Assembly (NCBI RefSeq): GCF_010501065.1 | Contig: NZ_QVMM01000008.1 | Span: forward strand, 62,001-126,000 | Source of the DNA: Dysgonomonas sp. 216 | GTDB lineage: Bacteria; Bacteroidota; Bacteroidia; Bacteroidales; Dysgonomonadaceae | Length of the DNA stretch: 64,000 nt | Direction of reading: 5' to 3' | Part shown: in pieces, positions 50,493-61,110 of the stretch | Layout: each line of letters begins with the position of its first letter | Position numbering within the stretch: the stretch's first letter is position 1 | Notes under the pieces: generated by a model | Seen by the model: the letters and a program-made list of their open reading frames with translations, nothing else | The model's database searches: none | What the model was told of the DNA's origin: nothing | Translations under genes and position numbers: made by a program

Positions 50493-53081
50493 TTAATTTT
50501 TAAAATCAAGATTCCCATCTTTTACTCCAACAACAATAGCTTCCGATTTATTTACTGACTGCGATAATATTTTCCGAGATAATGTATCGAGTACCTGACG
50601 TTGGATGACACGTTTCACCGGACGAGCACCAAACTCGGGGTCATACCCCATGCGGGAAATTAACGATATAGCATCATTGCCAAATTCAAGAGTAATGCCA
50701 TTGCTTCGCAATAGTTTTACAACACCGTCAAGTTGTATCGCAACCACCTTCTCAATATCCTTTTCTGTCAGAGGTTCAAACATAATTATCTCGTCAATAC
50801 GGTTCAAAAACTCGGGACGAATAGTTGTTTTCAACATATTTAAAACATCGTTCTTCGTTTTTTCAATTACTTCATCACGATTATCTTTTGTTATAAGGGC
50901 AAAATTTTCCCTTATCTGAGCCGATCCCATATTAGATGTCATAATTATAATCGTATTTTTGAAGTTTACAACCCTACCTTTATTATCGGTTAGCCGCCCA
51001 TCGTCCAACACCTGCAATAATATATTAAACACATCGGGGTGAGCTTTTTCTATTTCATCGAATAATACAACCGAATAAGGCTTGCGGCGGATAGCCTCGG
51101 TTAGCTGCCCCCCTTCGTCGTAACCAACATATCCCGGAGGTGCTCCGATCAGACGTGTTGCACTAAATTTTTCCTGATATTCACTCATATCAATACGAGT
51201 CATCATATTTTCGTCGTCGAACAAAAATTCGGCTAAAGCCTTAGCCAATTCCGTTTTACCCACACCGGTTGTTCCCAAAAATATGAATGAACCTATCGGA
51301 CGTTTCGGATCTTGTAAACCTGCACGGCTACGACGAATAGCGTTTGATACGGCCGCAATAGCTTCGTCCTGCCCTACAACCCTTTTATGCAATTCATCTT
51401 CCAGATTCAACAACTTATCGCGTTCGCTTTGCAACATTTTATTTACAGGAATACCCGTCCATCGCGAAACAACATCGGCAATATCAAACGAATCTACTTC
51501 TTCCTTTATCATTGCAGTATTACCTTGCATATCACGCAATTTTTCCTGCAATTTTTCGATATCCGACTCCATTTCTTTTATTTTACCGTAACGCAATTCG
51601 GCTACTTTTCCGTAATCTCCTTCCCGTTCCGCTTTGTCGGCTTCGTACTTGGCATCCTCAATATATATTTTATTTTGTTGAATTTTATTTATCACTTCTT
51701 TCTCGGACTGCCATTTGGCTTTCAAATCCTTCTCTTCTTCCTTTAGGTCGCCTATTTCTTTGTTTAATTGTTCAAGTTTAGCTTTATCATTTTCTCGCTT
51801 AATAGCCTCACGTTCTATTTCGAGCTGTTTAATCCGGCGGCTCTTTTCGTCCAACTCTTCCGGAACCGAATCAACTTCCATTCGCAATTTAGCTGCGGCT
51901 TCGTCCATTAGGTCAATCGCCTTATCGGGTAAAAAACGATCGGTTATATATCGGCTCGATAACTGAACGGCCGATATAATAGCCTCGTCTTTAATCCTTA
52001 CTTTATGGTGGTTCTCATATTTTTCTTTCAGTCCTCGTAATATCGACACAGTATCTAATTCAGAAGGCTCATCAACCATCACAATCTGAAAACGACGCTC
52101 AAGTGCTTTATCTTTTTCAAAATATTTTTGATATTCGTCTAATGTTGTTGCCCCTATCGACCTCAATTCGCCACGCGCCAAAGCAGGCTTCAATATATTT
52201 GCCGCATCCATTGCACCCTCGCCTTTTCCGGCGCCAACCAAAGTGTGAATTTCATCAATGAACAGAATAATGTCCCCTTCGGCTTTTGTGACCTCATTTA
52301 CAACCGATTTCAAACGTTCTTCAAACTCTCCTTTATATTTGGCTCCGGCAACAAGCGCACCCATATCGAGCGAATATATCTGTTTGCTTTTCAGATTTTC
52401 GGGAACATCCCCTCTTATTATACGAAATGCCAGTCCCTCAACAATGGCTGTTTTTCCTGTACCGGGTTCACCTATAAGAATAGGATTATTTTTTGTCCTC
52501 CGGCTCAGAATTTGTAAAACCCGTCGAATTTCGTCATCCCTACCAATTACGGGATCGAGTTTCCCATCTCTGGCTCTTTGAGTTAGATTTATTGCGTACT
52601 TTTCGAGCGACTGATAAGTATCTTCTGCCGATTGGCTTGTAACTTTCGATCCTTTCCGTAATTCATCAATAGCCAGTTGCATATCCTCTTCCGATATTCC
52701 TGCATCTTTCATCATTTGCGATGCAGTACTCTTTGACGAAAGAATACCTAAAAGCAAATGTTCGATCGACACATATTGGTCGCCCATCTTTTTCGACAAA
52801 TCAACGGCTTTTTCTAATGCAGAATTACTTTCGCGGCTTAAGTACGGTTCACCACCCGATACCTTGGGGTACGAGTCGATATCGCGGCTCAACAAATTGG
52901 TTAAATGAGAAGCATTAGTTCCTAACTTTTGAAACAAAAAATTAACGATATTCTCACCTGTAAGTATAACACCCATCAAAAGGTGTGAAACCTCGATAGA
53001 TTGTTGACTTTTTTCTTTCGCAATTTCTATAGCTTTTTGTACAGCCTCCTGCGATTTTATTGTAAAATTATTGAAATTCAT
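50493..53081 (-). CDS. clpB: ATP-dependent disaggregase ClpB
   Basis: Encodes 862 residues (E. coli 857). It rescues aggregated proteins together with DnaK. N domain (1-150, [17 protein letters not shown]). AAA1 has Walker [10 protein letters not shown] (about 204-212) and Walker [21 protein letters not shown]. The coiled-coil M domain (about 410-530) is rich in E and K ([20 protein letters not shown]). AAA2 has GTTGVGKTE and [12 protein letters not shown]; the C-terminal end is intact. It stands alone, with no recognisable CIRCE element or ABfr promoter upstream. Heat-shock control may use another element. Confidence 0.97.
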   Translation of the reverse strand: MNFNNFTIKSQEAVQKAIEIAKEKSQQSIEVSHLLMGVILTGENIVNFLFQKLGTNASHLTNLLSRDIDSYPKVSGGEPYLSRESNSALEKAVDLSKKMGDQYVSIEHLLLGILSSKSTASQMMKDAGISEEDMQLAIDELRKGSKVTSQSAEDTYQSLEKYAINLTQRARDGKLDPVIGRDDEIRRVLQILSRRTKNNPILIGEPGTGKTAIVEGLAFRIIRGDVPENLKSKQIYSLDMGALVAGAKYKGEFEERLKSVVNEVTKAEGDIILFIDEIHTLVGAGKGEGAMDAANILKPALARGELRSIGATTLDEYQKYFEKDKALERRFQIVMVDEPSELDTVSILRGLKEKYENHHKVRIKDEAIISAVQLSSRYITDRFLPDKAIDLMDEAAAKLRMEVDSVPEELDEKSRRIKQLEIEREAIKRENDKAKLEQLNKEIGDLKEEEKDLKAKWQSEKEVINKIQQNKIYIEDAKYEADKAEREGDYGKVAELRYGKIKEMESDIEKLQEKLRDMQGNTAMIKEEVDSFDIADVVSRWTGIPVNKMLQSERDKLLNLEDELHKRVVGQDEAIAAVSNAIRRSRAGLQDPKRPIGSFIFLGTTGVGKTELAKALAEFLFDDENMMTRIDMSEYQEKFSATRLIGAPPGYVGYDEGGQLTEAIRRKPYSVVLFDEIEKAHPDVFNILLQVLDDGRLTDNKGRVVNFKNTIIIMTSNMGSAQIRENFALITKDNRDEVIEKTKNDVLNMLKTTIRPEFLNRIDEIIMFEPLTEKDIEKVVAIQLDGVVKLLRSNGITLEFGNDAISLISRMGYDPEFGARPVKRVIQRQVLDTLSRKILSQSVNKSEAIVVGVKDGNLDFKN

Positions 53082-53467
53082 ATGTTTATATTTTCGCTAT
53101 TATTATATTTTTCTCAAACAAATAACTTCAAAACATTTGCCAAAACCCTAAAGATGACAAACTGACAGCATTATGGTATTTTAAATATGTTATAATACTT
53201 TTTTTCATAATTAGCTCTGTAGAATAAACGACTAATAGCAAGAATATGTTTATAAAATGAAAGAATAATAAATTTAAACGAATGAAATAAAACTTAATTT
53301 TACTTATTTCGTCGAAGAAAAACCTGTGTTAATCGGGCTTTTAGTTGTTTGTATTGGTTTAGTTCCTATTTTTGCAGCCTTAAACGACTAATAAATTTTA
53401 CCTATTTGCGTTATCATACTAATAAGTAATAATTAGTCTCTTAATTCCCCTTTAGAAAAAACTGACA
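53082..53467. other. Intergenic region between divergent clpB and TonB receptor genes
   Basis: 386 bp, AT-rich. Holds the rightward promoter at 53345-53374 and a partial CTGACA-type sequence at about 53152-53167 (GATGACAAACTGACA). Nothing else is recognised. Confidence 0.45.
53345..53374 (+). promoter_or_regulatory. Bacteroidota promoter for the TonB receptor/DUF4249 pair
   Basis: TTG (53345-53347), 19-nt spacer, TATTTTTG (53367-53374), then a leader of about 85 nt to the ATG at 53468. Confidence 0.6.
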
Positions 53468-55783
53468 ATGACTGATCTAAAGAAATTACATTTGTTTTTG
53501 GTTCTCCTTACCATTTTTCCTGCCCTATCATTTGGGCAAAGCTACAGGCTTAGCGGTAGCGTAATAGATTCTAAGACTAAGGAAATATTGATAGGTGTAC
53601 CTATCGTTATAAAAGAGCGAAACGGAAATGGAGTAGCTACATCAGAAGACGGAAAATACTCGGTATTTTTGCCCGAAGGCAACTACACTCTGGTTGTTAA
53701 TTATCTTGGATATGAAGAAAAAACAATGAAAGTTTCATTATCCAAAAACACAAAACTGGATATATTGCTCGACGAATCGAGCGTAAGCTTATCCGAAGTT
53801 GTTGTATCTTCTGCCCGCCCCGATCAGAATGTTTCGTCGCCGCAAACCGGTGTCGAGCGTCTGTCGAAAGAAGAAATAAATTTATTGCCTGTACTTATGG
53901 GCGAACGGGATGTGATAAAAGCATTTCAACTACTTCCCGGTGTTAAATCGGCTAGCGAAGGTAGTGCCGGTTTCTTTGTACGGGGAGGTTCGGTAGATCA
54001 AAACCTGATATTACTCGATAATGTGGGGCTGTATAACGCCTCTCACTTAATGGGTTTCTTTTCGACCTTCAACCCCGAAGTAATACGCGATGCGGCCCTA
54101 TACAAAGGAGCCATGCCTGCACAATTTGGCGAACGTTTGGCTTCGGTAATGGATGTGCAACAACGCAATGGCGATTTACAGGAATACCATATATCGGGCG
54201 GTATAGGATTAATATCATCCAGCCTGAATGTGGAAGGACCTATAAAAAAGGGGAAGTCTTCGTTCATTGTGGGAGCCCGAAGAACTTATGCCGATGCTAT
54301 AGCCAGACTTTCGGGTGTTGAAGATGCACAAAGTGCATACCTATACTTCTACGACCTGAATGCCCGTGCCAACTTTGCACTATCCGACGATGATATGCTT
54401 ACGTTTTCGGGCTTTTGGGGTAAAGATAAAATGGTGGTAAAGGACATAGCCGATACCGATTGGGGTAACCTGTTAGGATCGTTAAAGTGGACTCATAAGT
54501 TCAGAAACAAATGGACATCGTCTACAACCGTTAGTGCTAACAAATATGGTTACTTTGCCCACGCCGATATAGGTTCGGAAATGACAAGCAAAGCCAACAT
54601 TACCGATATTGGTATTAAACAAGAGTTTTTGTTACAGGTAAATCCCGATAACGAGTGGCGATTTGGGTTACAAAGTACCTACCACAACCTATTGCCGGGG
54701 AGCTATAAAAAAGACACCAGCAATATAAACCTTCAGCGTAAATACTCTTTAGAGAACGGAATATATGCCAGTAATCAGTTAAAACTGAACGACAAGTTAG
54801 AAGTTGTGTACGGACTGCGTTTATCGGCATTTTTGGCAATGGGCGGTAGCGATTATTATACGATGGATAACCAACATAATATTATCGATACCACATGGCA
54901 CAAGTCCGGAAAATTAGTAAAAACCTATATCAACCTCGAACCCCGTCTTTCGGCAGCATATAAGCTTAACAGCTTTTCGTCCGTAAAAGCAGCTTATGCC
55001 CGTACAACACAGAATATACATCAGTTAACATATTCGGCACAAGGTACACCTTACGACAGATGGACATCGAGCAATAATATTATAAAGCCACAAATTGCAG
55101 ACCAAGTGAGTTTGGGTTATTTCCGTAATTTCAACAACAATACTTACGAGTTTAGTATCGAAGCCTATTATAAAGACATGAAGAATCAGATTGATTTCAA
55201 AGATAATGCCGATTATGAAGGTTACAACACTCTCGAAACCGAGCTTCTTTTCGGAAAAGGCAGAGCATACGGTGTTGAATTGTTATTTAAGAAAACAAAA
55301 GGAAGGCTTACCGGATGGATTGGCTATACATTGTCGAAATCTGAAAAGAAAATAGACGGTATCAACGAAAACAGGTGGTACAATGCCTATCAGGACAGGC
55401 CTCACGAGATTTCGATTGTAGGAATGTATAATCTGAACGCAAAATGGTCTCTTTCGGCAGCATGGATATATTATACAGGAAATGCCATAACCTACCCCAG
55501 CGGAAAAGCCGAGATAGACGGAAAACCTGTTATGTATTTCTCGGAGCGTAACGGTTACCGGATGCCCGCTTACCACCGATTGGATTTAGGAGCAACCTGC
55601 ACCCTGAAAAAAACAAAGAAAACGAGTTCGGAACTGGCATTTAGTTTATACAATGCATACGGCAGAGAAAACGCTTACATGATACAGTTTCGTGAAAATG
55701 ACGACGATCCCAATAAGTCTACCGCTTATCAGTACTCGTTATTCCGTTTTATACCATCAATATCGTGGAACTTCAAATTTTAA
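53468..55783 (+). CDS. TonB-dependent receptor with carboxypeptidase-like N-terminal domain
   Basis: Encodes 771 residues, shorter than SusC (about 1000). The signal peptide ends FGQ. A CarboxypepD-regulatory-like domain (about 25-105, YRLSGSVIDSKTKEILIGVP) is followed by the plug (about 110-240), with VRGGSVDQNLILLDNVGLYN and FGERLASVMDV, and a 22-strand barrel ending SISWNFKF. FecA-type rather than SusC-type. Followed 21 bp later by a DUF4249 lipoprotein gene, a common Bacteroidota pair. The ligand is unknown. No sigma/anti-sigma pair adjoins. Confidence 0.92.
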   Translation: MTDLKKLHLFLVLLTIFPALSFGQSYRLSGSVIDSKTKEILIGVPIVIKERNGNGVATSEDGKYSVFLPEGNYTLVVNYLGYEEKTMKVSLSKNTKLDILLDESSVSLSEVVVSSARPDQNVSSPQTGVERLSKEEINLLPVLMGERDVIKAFQLLPGVKSASEGSAGFFVRGGSVDQNLILLDNVGLYNASHLMGFFSTFNPEVIRDAALYKGAMPAQFGERLASVMDVQQRNGDLQEYHISGGIGLISSSLNVEGPIKKGKSSFIVGARRTYADAIARLSGVEDAQSAYLYFYDLNARANFALSDDDMLTFSGFWGKDKMVVKDIADTDWGNLLGSLKWTHKFRNKWTSSTTVSANKYGYFAHADIGSEMTSKANITDIGIKQEFLLQVNPDNEWRFGLQSTYHNLLPGSYKKDTSNINLQRKYSLENGIYASNQLKLNDKLEVVYGLRLSAFLAMGGSDYYTMDNQHNIIDTTWHKSGKLVKTYINLEPRLSAAYKLNSFSSVKAAYARTTQNIHQLTYSAQGTPYDRWTSSNNIIKPQIADQVSLGYFRNFNNNTYEFSIEAYYKDMKNQIDFKDNADYEGYNTLETELLFGKGRAYGVELLFKKTKGRLTGWIGYTLSKSEKKIDGINENRWYNAYQDRPHEISIVGMYNLNAKWSLSAAWIYYTGNAITYPSGKAEIDGKPVMYFSERNGYRMPAYHRLDLGATCTLKKTKKTSSELAFSLYNAYGRENAYMIQFRENDDDPNKSTAYQYSLFRFIPSISWNFKF

Positions 55784-55804
55784 AAATACTAGAGATAAGA
55801 CAAT

Positions 55805-56623
55805 ATGAAAAAGCTAAATAAATATATAATTATATTATTCGCTGCAATTTCGTCTGTTTTCGTTACATCGTGCGAAAAAGAAATTGATCTGGATTTACGA
55901 ACAGCCGCTCCCCGACTGGTTATTGAAGGTAAAATTCAGGAATACAGTTATGCCAAAGTAAAAGTAAGCAAGACCAAAGGTTACTACGAGTCTAACAATT
56001 TCCCGAATATCGAAGATGCGGTAATTACTATATCTAACGATCAGGGAGAGGAAGAAACATTACAACTCGCCCCTGACAAAGAATGGTACACAGGACGTAG
56101 CATTATAGGGACTGCCGGACACACATACTACCTGAATGTGAGTTACGAAGGAAAAGAATACACTTCGACTTCGAAAATGCCCCCATTGGTACCAATAGAT
56201 TCAATTACTTTTTTTAATTTTCCCGAATCGGTGAGCAGTTATCCTTTCCCATTGGTGCACTTTATGGACCCTCCGGGAAAAGTTAATCACTATTACCGTC
56301 ATATTATATATATAAACGGAAGACGTGTAAAAATGAATGATCCTGTTACATCGCCTGAAGAAAGAAATGAATTAGACGGAACTTACTTTCACAGGGTTAT
56401 TCCGGTTTTTCCCGAAAACGGAAGTAACGACGACCCTTTCGAGAAAGGCGATCTAATCGAGATCGAACAATATTGCATCGACAAGGGAGCATATAAGTTT
56501 TTCAAAGATTTGGAGGACATAGAAAACTCAATGGTAAACCCCGAATCAAACATTACAGGAGGATCATTAGGGTATTTCTCGGCATACTCTATAGATTACC
56601 AATCTATTGTAGCCGAATGGTAA
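55805..56623 (+). CDS. DUF4249 family lipoprotein
   Basis: Encodes 272 residues. Lipobox VTSC (Cys23), then CEKEIDLDL, typical of the family, and a segment ITISNDQGEEETLQLAP. DUF4249 proteins are beta-rich outer-membrane lipoproteins encoded after TonB receptors. They are thought to act as a SusD-like or accessory partner, but this is not established. Co-transcribed with the receptor. Confidence 0.85.
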   Translation: MKKLNKYIIILFAAISSVFVTSCEKEIDLDLRTAAPRLVIEGKIQEYSYAKVKVSKTKGYYESNNFPNIEDAVITISNDQGEEETLQLAPDKEWYTGRSIIGTAGHTYYLNVSYEGKEYTSTSKMPPLVPIDSITFFNFPESVSSYPFPLVHFMDPPGKVNHYYRHIIYINGRRVKMNDPVTSPEERNELDGTYFHRVIPVFPENGSNDDPFEKGDLIEIEQYCIDKGAYKFFKDLEDIENSMVNPESNITGGSLGYFSAYSIDYQSIVAEW

Positions 56624-56635
56624 AAGTATAAAAAA

Positions 56636-57535
56636 TCAGAAGCCCCAATTAATAATAGGGAGTTTTCGTTTTTCACTGCAATTCCACAAGCCTAGCTGTA
56701 TTCCTTTCAGCTTACTTGTGGAATTGTATATTCCTATCTGCACACCATTAACAACACTTACAGTATTATAGGCACCTATTTGTAGTCCGTTTATTAAAGA
56801 TTTTATGTTATTGTAGCCACCTATTTGCACGCCATTAACATAATTACTTCGGGCCTCGAGCAAAGCAATATTAACCCCGTTCGAATATTGATTGTACGAC
56901 CATAACGAACCTGCCTGCAATCCATTATTCTTGTACTGCACACTGCTTAACCCCGAAAGTTGCACTCCGTTAGTTTCGTACTGATAATTAGCAATCCCCG
57001 ACAAGGATATTCCGTTTGTTTTATACGACCGATTATAAATACCGCTAAAATGAACTCCGTTTACAATGTTAGCCTCGGCAAACGAACCGGCTAACGAAAA
57101 ACTCAAGCCATTAGTTTTTTCTATTCTGTTCTTAAATTTTACCGGAACAACCTCAATATCTCTAAAATCGGAATAAAAAAACTGTAACCAATCTTTCCGA
57201 TGTTCAAAAGTAAAAGGAGGCATTACAAAGCCAATGGTTATAAGAGAAAACAATGCCGATGAGCCGGGAACTTCAAATTTCACCCCGTTGTTTGTTACAT
57301 TTTTTGCGTTTATCTGCCCAACACCTACCGAAACTCCATTTATTCGTGTGTGATTGTCGTAATACGACCATAACACATATTTGTTTTTCTTATTAATTTT
57401 CAGTGTATCCAACTCTAATTTTTTATATAGAGCCGGATGAGATAAAAACAAACTGGTATGCTTGGTATCTTCCTGAGAATACGACTTATTAAAAAACAGC
57501 AATATAAGTATACAGGTAACAATAAACTCCTTCAT
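56636..57535 (-). CDS. LA_2272-type surface repeat protein
   Basis: Encodes 299 residues. Signal peptide MKEFIVTCILILLFFNKSYS. From about residue 130 to the end, about nine tandem repeats of 14-15 residues start with N-G-(V/I/L), as in NGVHFSGIYNRSYKT, NGISLSGIANYQYET, NGVQIGIYNSTSKL. The regular period suggests a beta-solenoid or surface repeat of the LA_2272 type. Located 17 bp after the membrane protein gene on the same strand, so they are probably co-transcribed. No function is known to me. Confidence 0.72.
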   Translation of the reverse strand: MKEFIVTCILILLFFNKSYSQEDTKHTSLFLSHPALYKKLELDTLKINKKNKYVLWSYYDNHTRINGVSVGVGQINAKNVTNNGVKFEVPGSSALFSLITIGFVMPPFTFEHRKDWLQFFYSDFRDIEVVPVKFKNRIEKTNGLSFSLAGSFAEANIVNGVHFSGIYNRSYKTNGISLSGIANYQYETNGVQLSGLSSVQYKNNGLQAGSLWSYNQYSNGVNIALLEARSNYVNGVQIGGYNNIKSLINGLQIGAYNTVSVVNGVQIGIYNSTSKLKGIQLGLWNCSEKRKLPIINWGF

Positions 57536-57552
57536 AGAATACTTTGTTGAGT

Positions 57553-58509
57553 TTATCTCAATTTGTTGATAAATCTCTCTTCAAAAAATTTTATAATATG
57601 TTCTTTCTTCTTTATTTTTTTTCCACCTATCATCACCGGATAATACCATACTCCCGAAAGTTTAAGAACCGAACCTCCAGCATTCAACCAATCGTTATAA
57701 ATCATAAATTCAGCAAGGCAGTTTCTTGCCTTTATAGTATCGGTTTTACTCGTAGTATCTATCAGACAAGCAATAATTTCTTTATTCATTGCATCTTTTT
57801 CTGTTTTAAGCGAATCGGTATTTGCTATCGTAATATAGTATTCCTTTTTCTCGGGATCGAAAAAAATAGTTTCTCCAAATCCATCATTAACCTTTTCAAT
57901 CTCATTTGCATATAAATGATTAATACGGTTTGCTAATTCATTTTTCGAAATATCGAATTTATATATATTGTCATCCGTTGTTATCCACGACGAATGCCGA
58001 GACATACTCGTCGCCATAAACGAAAATGCAGTAACAATAATCAGAGGATATACCAGTCTGAAGTCGAACCTTTCGGGGGGAGTATATTTCGAAAAAACGA
58101 GAAAAGATAAACCTACACAAACCAATGCAATGTTATCGGTATAATCAACAACCCGACTAACAGGAATTCCAATTTCATTAATAAACTGAATTACAGGTTG
58201 GCTATAAATACTTTTCCAGAATATAAATAACAAGACCGTGAATGCATGTATGTTTTTTTTATAACGGGGCAGAAAACAACTTATAAAATATGGGAAAGCA
58301 AATAAACCTGCAAAATCCGAGATCTTGCCCGTCAACCAGTTCGCATAAGCATATTTAAAATAAAAGTCGTTCAGTAACAGCAACAATACAGAGCAAATAA
58401 ACAACGGATTCTGTAATTTACCTATAGTTTTAGTATCTAAATATTTAAAAGACTGCAAATTCACCTTGTATAATAGAAAAAATATATTAATCATTAAATT
58501 GTTAAACAT
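57553..58509 (-). CDS. Polytopic membrane protein of unknown function
   Basis: Encodes 318 residues. The ATG at 58507-58509 lies inside an inverted repeat; an alternative ATG is at 58492-58494. Predicted helices lie at about 36-52, 62-80, 90-108 and 135-150, 160-175. These surround the motif NWLTGKISDFAGLFAFPYF, which I recall from unrelated-looking bacterial membrane proteins but cannot name. The C-terminal ~130 residues are extracytoplasmic-looking and charged. Together with the adjacent repeat protein it may form a surface or export unit. Function unknown. Confidence 0.55.
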   Translation of the reverse strand: MFNNLMINIFFLLYKVNLQSFKYLDTKTIGKLQNPLFICSVLLLLLNDFYFKYAYANWLTGKISDFAGLFAFPYFISCFLPRYKKNIHAFTVLLFIFWKSIYSQPVIQFINEIGIPVSRVVDYTDNIALVCVGLSFLVFSKYTPPERFDFRLVYPLIIVTAFSFMATSMSRHSSWITTDDNIYKFDISKNELANRINHLYANEIEKVNDGFGETIFFDPEKKEYYITIANTDSLKTEKDAMNKEIIACLIDTTSKTDTIKARNCLAEFMIYNDWLNAGGSVLKLSGVWYYPVMIGGKKIKKKEHIIKFFEERFINKLR

Positions 58510-58525
58510 AAAGCATTTAACAATT
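58497..58525. repeat. Inverted repeat over the start of the 57553-58509 gene
   Basis: AATTGTTAAA (58497-58506) and TTTAACAATT (58516-58525) form a perfect 10-bp inverted repeat with a 9-nt spacer containing the first ATG. It may be an operator or an mRNA hairpin that hides the start. Confidence 0.45.
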
Positions 58526-58539
58526 AAACAATATTGTTT
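58524..58539. repeat. Palindromic 16-mer TTAAACAATATTGTTT, copy 2
   Basis: Identical to the 16-mer at 49926-49941, partly overlapping the inverted repeat. It lies just upstream of a leftward gene, as does copy 1. Confidence 0.4.
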
Positions 58540-58668
58540 CGAACAACAAAATAACTAAAATAGTTCAACATTATTGTAGATTAGCTGTTAATTTATATAG
58601 TGAAAGGCTTAATAACACACAAAAATACATACCATTATTAGAAAATAATAATAATAAAAACTTAGATT

Positions 58669-59565
58669 ATGAAAATAGGATTTGTTGGATTAGGAAAAAT
58701 GGGCGGAAAAATGGTTGAACGCCTTTTAAATAACGGACACGAAGTTGTAGTTTATAACCTTACTCAAAAAGAAATAGACGAAGCTGCATCGAAAGGAGCC
58801 ATTGCTGCATCGAGCATCGAAGATTTAGTTGAAAAATTGAGTGGCAGAAAACTTGTTTGGCTTATGGTTCCGGCAGGCAAACCTGTTGACGAAAACATAT
58901 CAGAGCTTACAAAACTGTTAAGTCCTAATGACATTATAGTTGACGGAGGAAACAGCTATTGGCGCGAAACAGTAGCCCGTGGCGAAAAAGTAAAAGAAAA
59001 AAGCATCCATTATCTCGACTGCGGAACAAGTGGCGGTGTTTGGGGATTACAAAACGGATATTGCCTTATGTACGGAGGAGATAAAGAGGCATGCGATTTT
59101 GCCGAGCCTATATTTAAATCGCTTGCTCCCGAAAACGGATATATGCGATGCGGCGAAAGCGGATCGGGACACATGGTAAAAATGGTTCATAACGGTATTG
59201 AATATGGAATGATGCAAGCGTATGCCGAAGGGTTTGAAATTATGAAAAATTCGCCATACGATGTCGATCTCGAAAAAATATCAAAAGTATGGATGCAAGG
59301 TTCGGTTGTTCGCTCGTGGTTGCTTGAGCTTATAGGTAATGCATTGGATGGAAATCAGAATCTGGACGGAATTAAAGATTATGTAGCCGATAGTGGAGAA
59401 GGTAGATGGACGGTTCAGACTGCGATCGATTTTGATGTTCCTGCCCATGTCATCACAGCATCGCTATTCACTCGTTTCGAATCTCGTCAGGAAAGTTCGT
59501 TCGCTATGAAAATGCTGGCTGCAATGCGTAACCAATTTGGCGGACACGAGATTAAGAAAGACTAA
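58669..59565 (+). CDS. gnd: 6-phosphogluconate dehydrogenase (short, decarboxylating)
   Basis: Encodes 298 residues (short NAD-preferring YqeC/GndA-type; E. coli Gnd is 468). It oxidises 6-phosphogluconate to ribulose-5-phosphate and CO2. N-terminal Rossmann GLGKMGGKMVERLLNNGHEV; the central LDCGTSGGVWGLQNGYCLMY and HMVKMVHNGIEYGMMQAYAEG (catalytic Lys) are typical. First gene of gnd-zwf-pgl, and 15 bp from zwf. The NAD preference is inferred from the short form. Confidence 0.92.
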   Translation: MKIGFVGLGKMGGKMVERLLNNGHEVVVYNLTQKEIDEAASKGAIAASSIEDLVEKLSGRKLVWLMVPAGKPVDENISELTKLLSPNDIIVDGGNSYWRETVARGEKVKEKSIHYLDCGTSGGVWGLQNGYCLMYGGDKEACDFAEPIFKSLAPENGYMRCGESGSGHMVKMVHNGIEYGMMQAYAEGFEIMKNSPYDVDLEKISKVWMQGSVVRSWLLELIGNALDGNQNLDGIKDYVADSGEGRWTVQTAIDFDVPAHVITASLFTRFESRQESSFAMKMLAAMRNQFGGHEIKKD

Positions 59566-59580
59566 AACAAACAGAGAATT

Positions 59581-61110
59581 ATGAACAAAAAACCAGAAGA
59601 TCAGATACTCGTAATTTTCGGAGCTTCAGGCGATTTAACATATAGAAAACTAATTCCTGCGATATTTGACTTATACGTACAAAAATCGCTTCCTTCCAAT
59701 TTTGTAATTTTAGGAGTTGCCCGCAGTAACTTTTCGGACGAAACTTTCAGAGAAAAGATGAAAGAAGGCATCAAACAATTCTCCTATTTTAAAGATGCAA
59801 AAGAAGAAGATTTAACTGGTTTTCTTAAAATGTTAGACTATTTATCGATCAATACCGATAAATCGGAAGATTATGCCGAATTAAAAAATAAACTGGAAGA
59901 AATTGATAAAAATAAAAACACAAAAGGTAATTATACGTTTTATTTATCAACTCCACCCAATTTATATCCGCTTGTGCCTAAGTTTCTTGCCCAACAGGGA
60001 CTTAATAAAGAAGATGGTAAAAGCCGAAAACTTGTTGTGGAAAAGCCTTTCGGGTCCGATTTAAAATCGGCTATCGAGCTTAATAATATTCTGCTCGAAG
60101 ATTACGACGAAAACCAGATATACCGTATGGATCATTATCTGGGTAAGGAAACCGTACAAAATATATTGGTTACCCGTTTTGCCAATGGCATTTATGAGCC
60201 TTTGTGGAACCGTAATTATATTCATCACATAGAAATAACCGCCGCCGAGAGCATTGGTGTTGAAAACAGAGGCGGATATTACGATCACTCAGGCGCATTG
60301 CGCGATATGGTGCAGAATCATTTACTGCAACTTGTTGCTCTTGTAGCAATGGAACCTCCTATGGTTTTAGAATCTGATGCAATACGCAACGAGAAATTAA
60401 AGGTTTTTCAGGCATTACGTCCTTTGGCTAAAGATGATTTATTTAAGAATGTAATCAGGGGGCAATATTTGGCATCTAACGTAAAAGGTGCTTATATGAA
60501 AGGATATCGGGAAGAAAAAGGGGTTGATCCGAACTCGCGTACCGAGACTTATGCCGCAATTAAATTATTTATCGACAACTGGCGTTGGCAAGGAGTTCCA
60601 TTCTATGTACGTACAGGAAAAAGACTGCCTACCAGAGTTTCGGAAATTGTTATTCACTTCAAGCCTGCACCTCATAATCTATTTGGTGATAAGGAAAAAT
60701 TGAACGACGGCAATGTGCTTGTTTTACGCATCCATCCCGACGAGGGTATCTTACTAAAAACAGACATGAAAGTTCCGGGTAGCGGATACATGGTAAAAAA
60801 ATCGAACATGGATTTCCATTACTCAAGCTGGCAAGACACCTATGTGCCCAGTGCATACGAACGGCTATTGCTCGATGTTATGCTAGGCGATTCTACGTTG
60901 TATTCGAGAGGAGATGCAATAGAACAAACTTGGAAATTTGTACAACCTGTTCTCGATTTTTGGCAGGCAAACCCCGATGCTCCATTGTATGGTTATCCGT
61001 CCGGTTCGTGGGGACCCGAACATGCTGATAATTTAATTGAAGGAGAAAATATGACATGGCGTTATCCGTGTAAAAACTTATCGGACGATGGAATATATTG
61101 TGAATTATGA
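59581..61110 (+). CDS. zwf: Glucose-6-phosphate 1-dehydrogenase Zwf
   Basis: Encodes 509 residues (E. coli 491). NAD(P)+-binding FGASGDLTYRKLIPA near the N-terminus; the active-site motif YRMDHYLGKETVQN (catalytic His) and the substrate-binding YVRTGKRLPTRVSEI are conserved. First step of the oxidative pentose phosphate pathway. The 4-bp overlap with pgl (ATGA) shows translational coupling. Confidence 0.97.
   Translation: MNKKPEDQILVIFGASGDLTYRKLIPAIFDLYVQKSLPSNFVILGVARSNFSDETFREKMKEGIKQFSYFKDAKEEDLTGFLKMLDYLSINTDKSEDYAELKNKLEEIDKNKNTKGNYTFYLSTPPNLYPLVPKFLAQQGLNKEDGKSRKLVVEKPFGSDLKSAIELNNILLEDYDENQIYRMDHYLGKETVQNILVTRFANGIYEPLWNRNYIHHIEITAAESIGVENRGGYYDHSGALRDMVQNHLLQLVALVAMEPPMVLESDAIRNEKLKVFQALRPLAKDDLFKNVIRGQYLASNVKGAYMKGYREEKGVDPNSRTETYAAIKLFIDNWRWQGVPFYVRTGKRLPTRVSEIVIHFKPAPHNLFGDKEKLNDGNVLVLRIHPDEGILLKTDMKVPGSGYMVKKSNMDFHYSSWQDTYVPSAYERLLLDVMLGDSTLYSRGDAIEQTWKFVQPVLDFWQANPDAPLYGYPSGSWGPEHADNLIEGENMTWRYPCKNLSDDGIYCEL

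Noticed and set aside
53082..53467. A CIRCE or HrcA-type element ahead of clpB
   Set aside because: No TTAGCACTC-N9-GAGTGCTAA-like repeat was found in this region.
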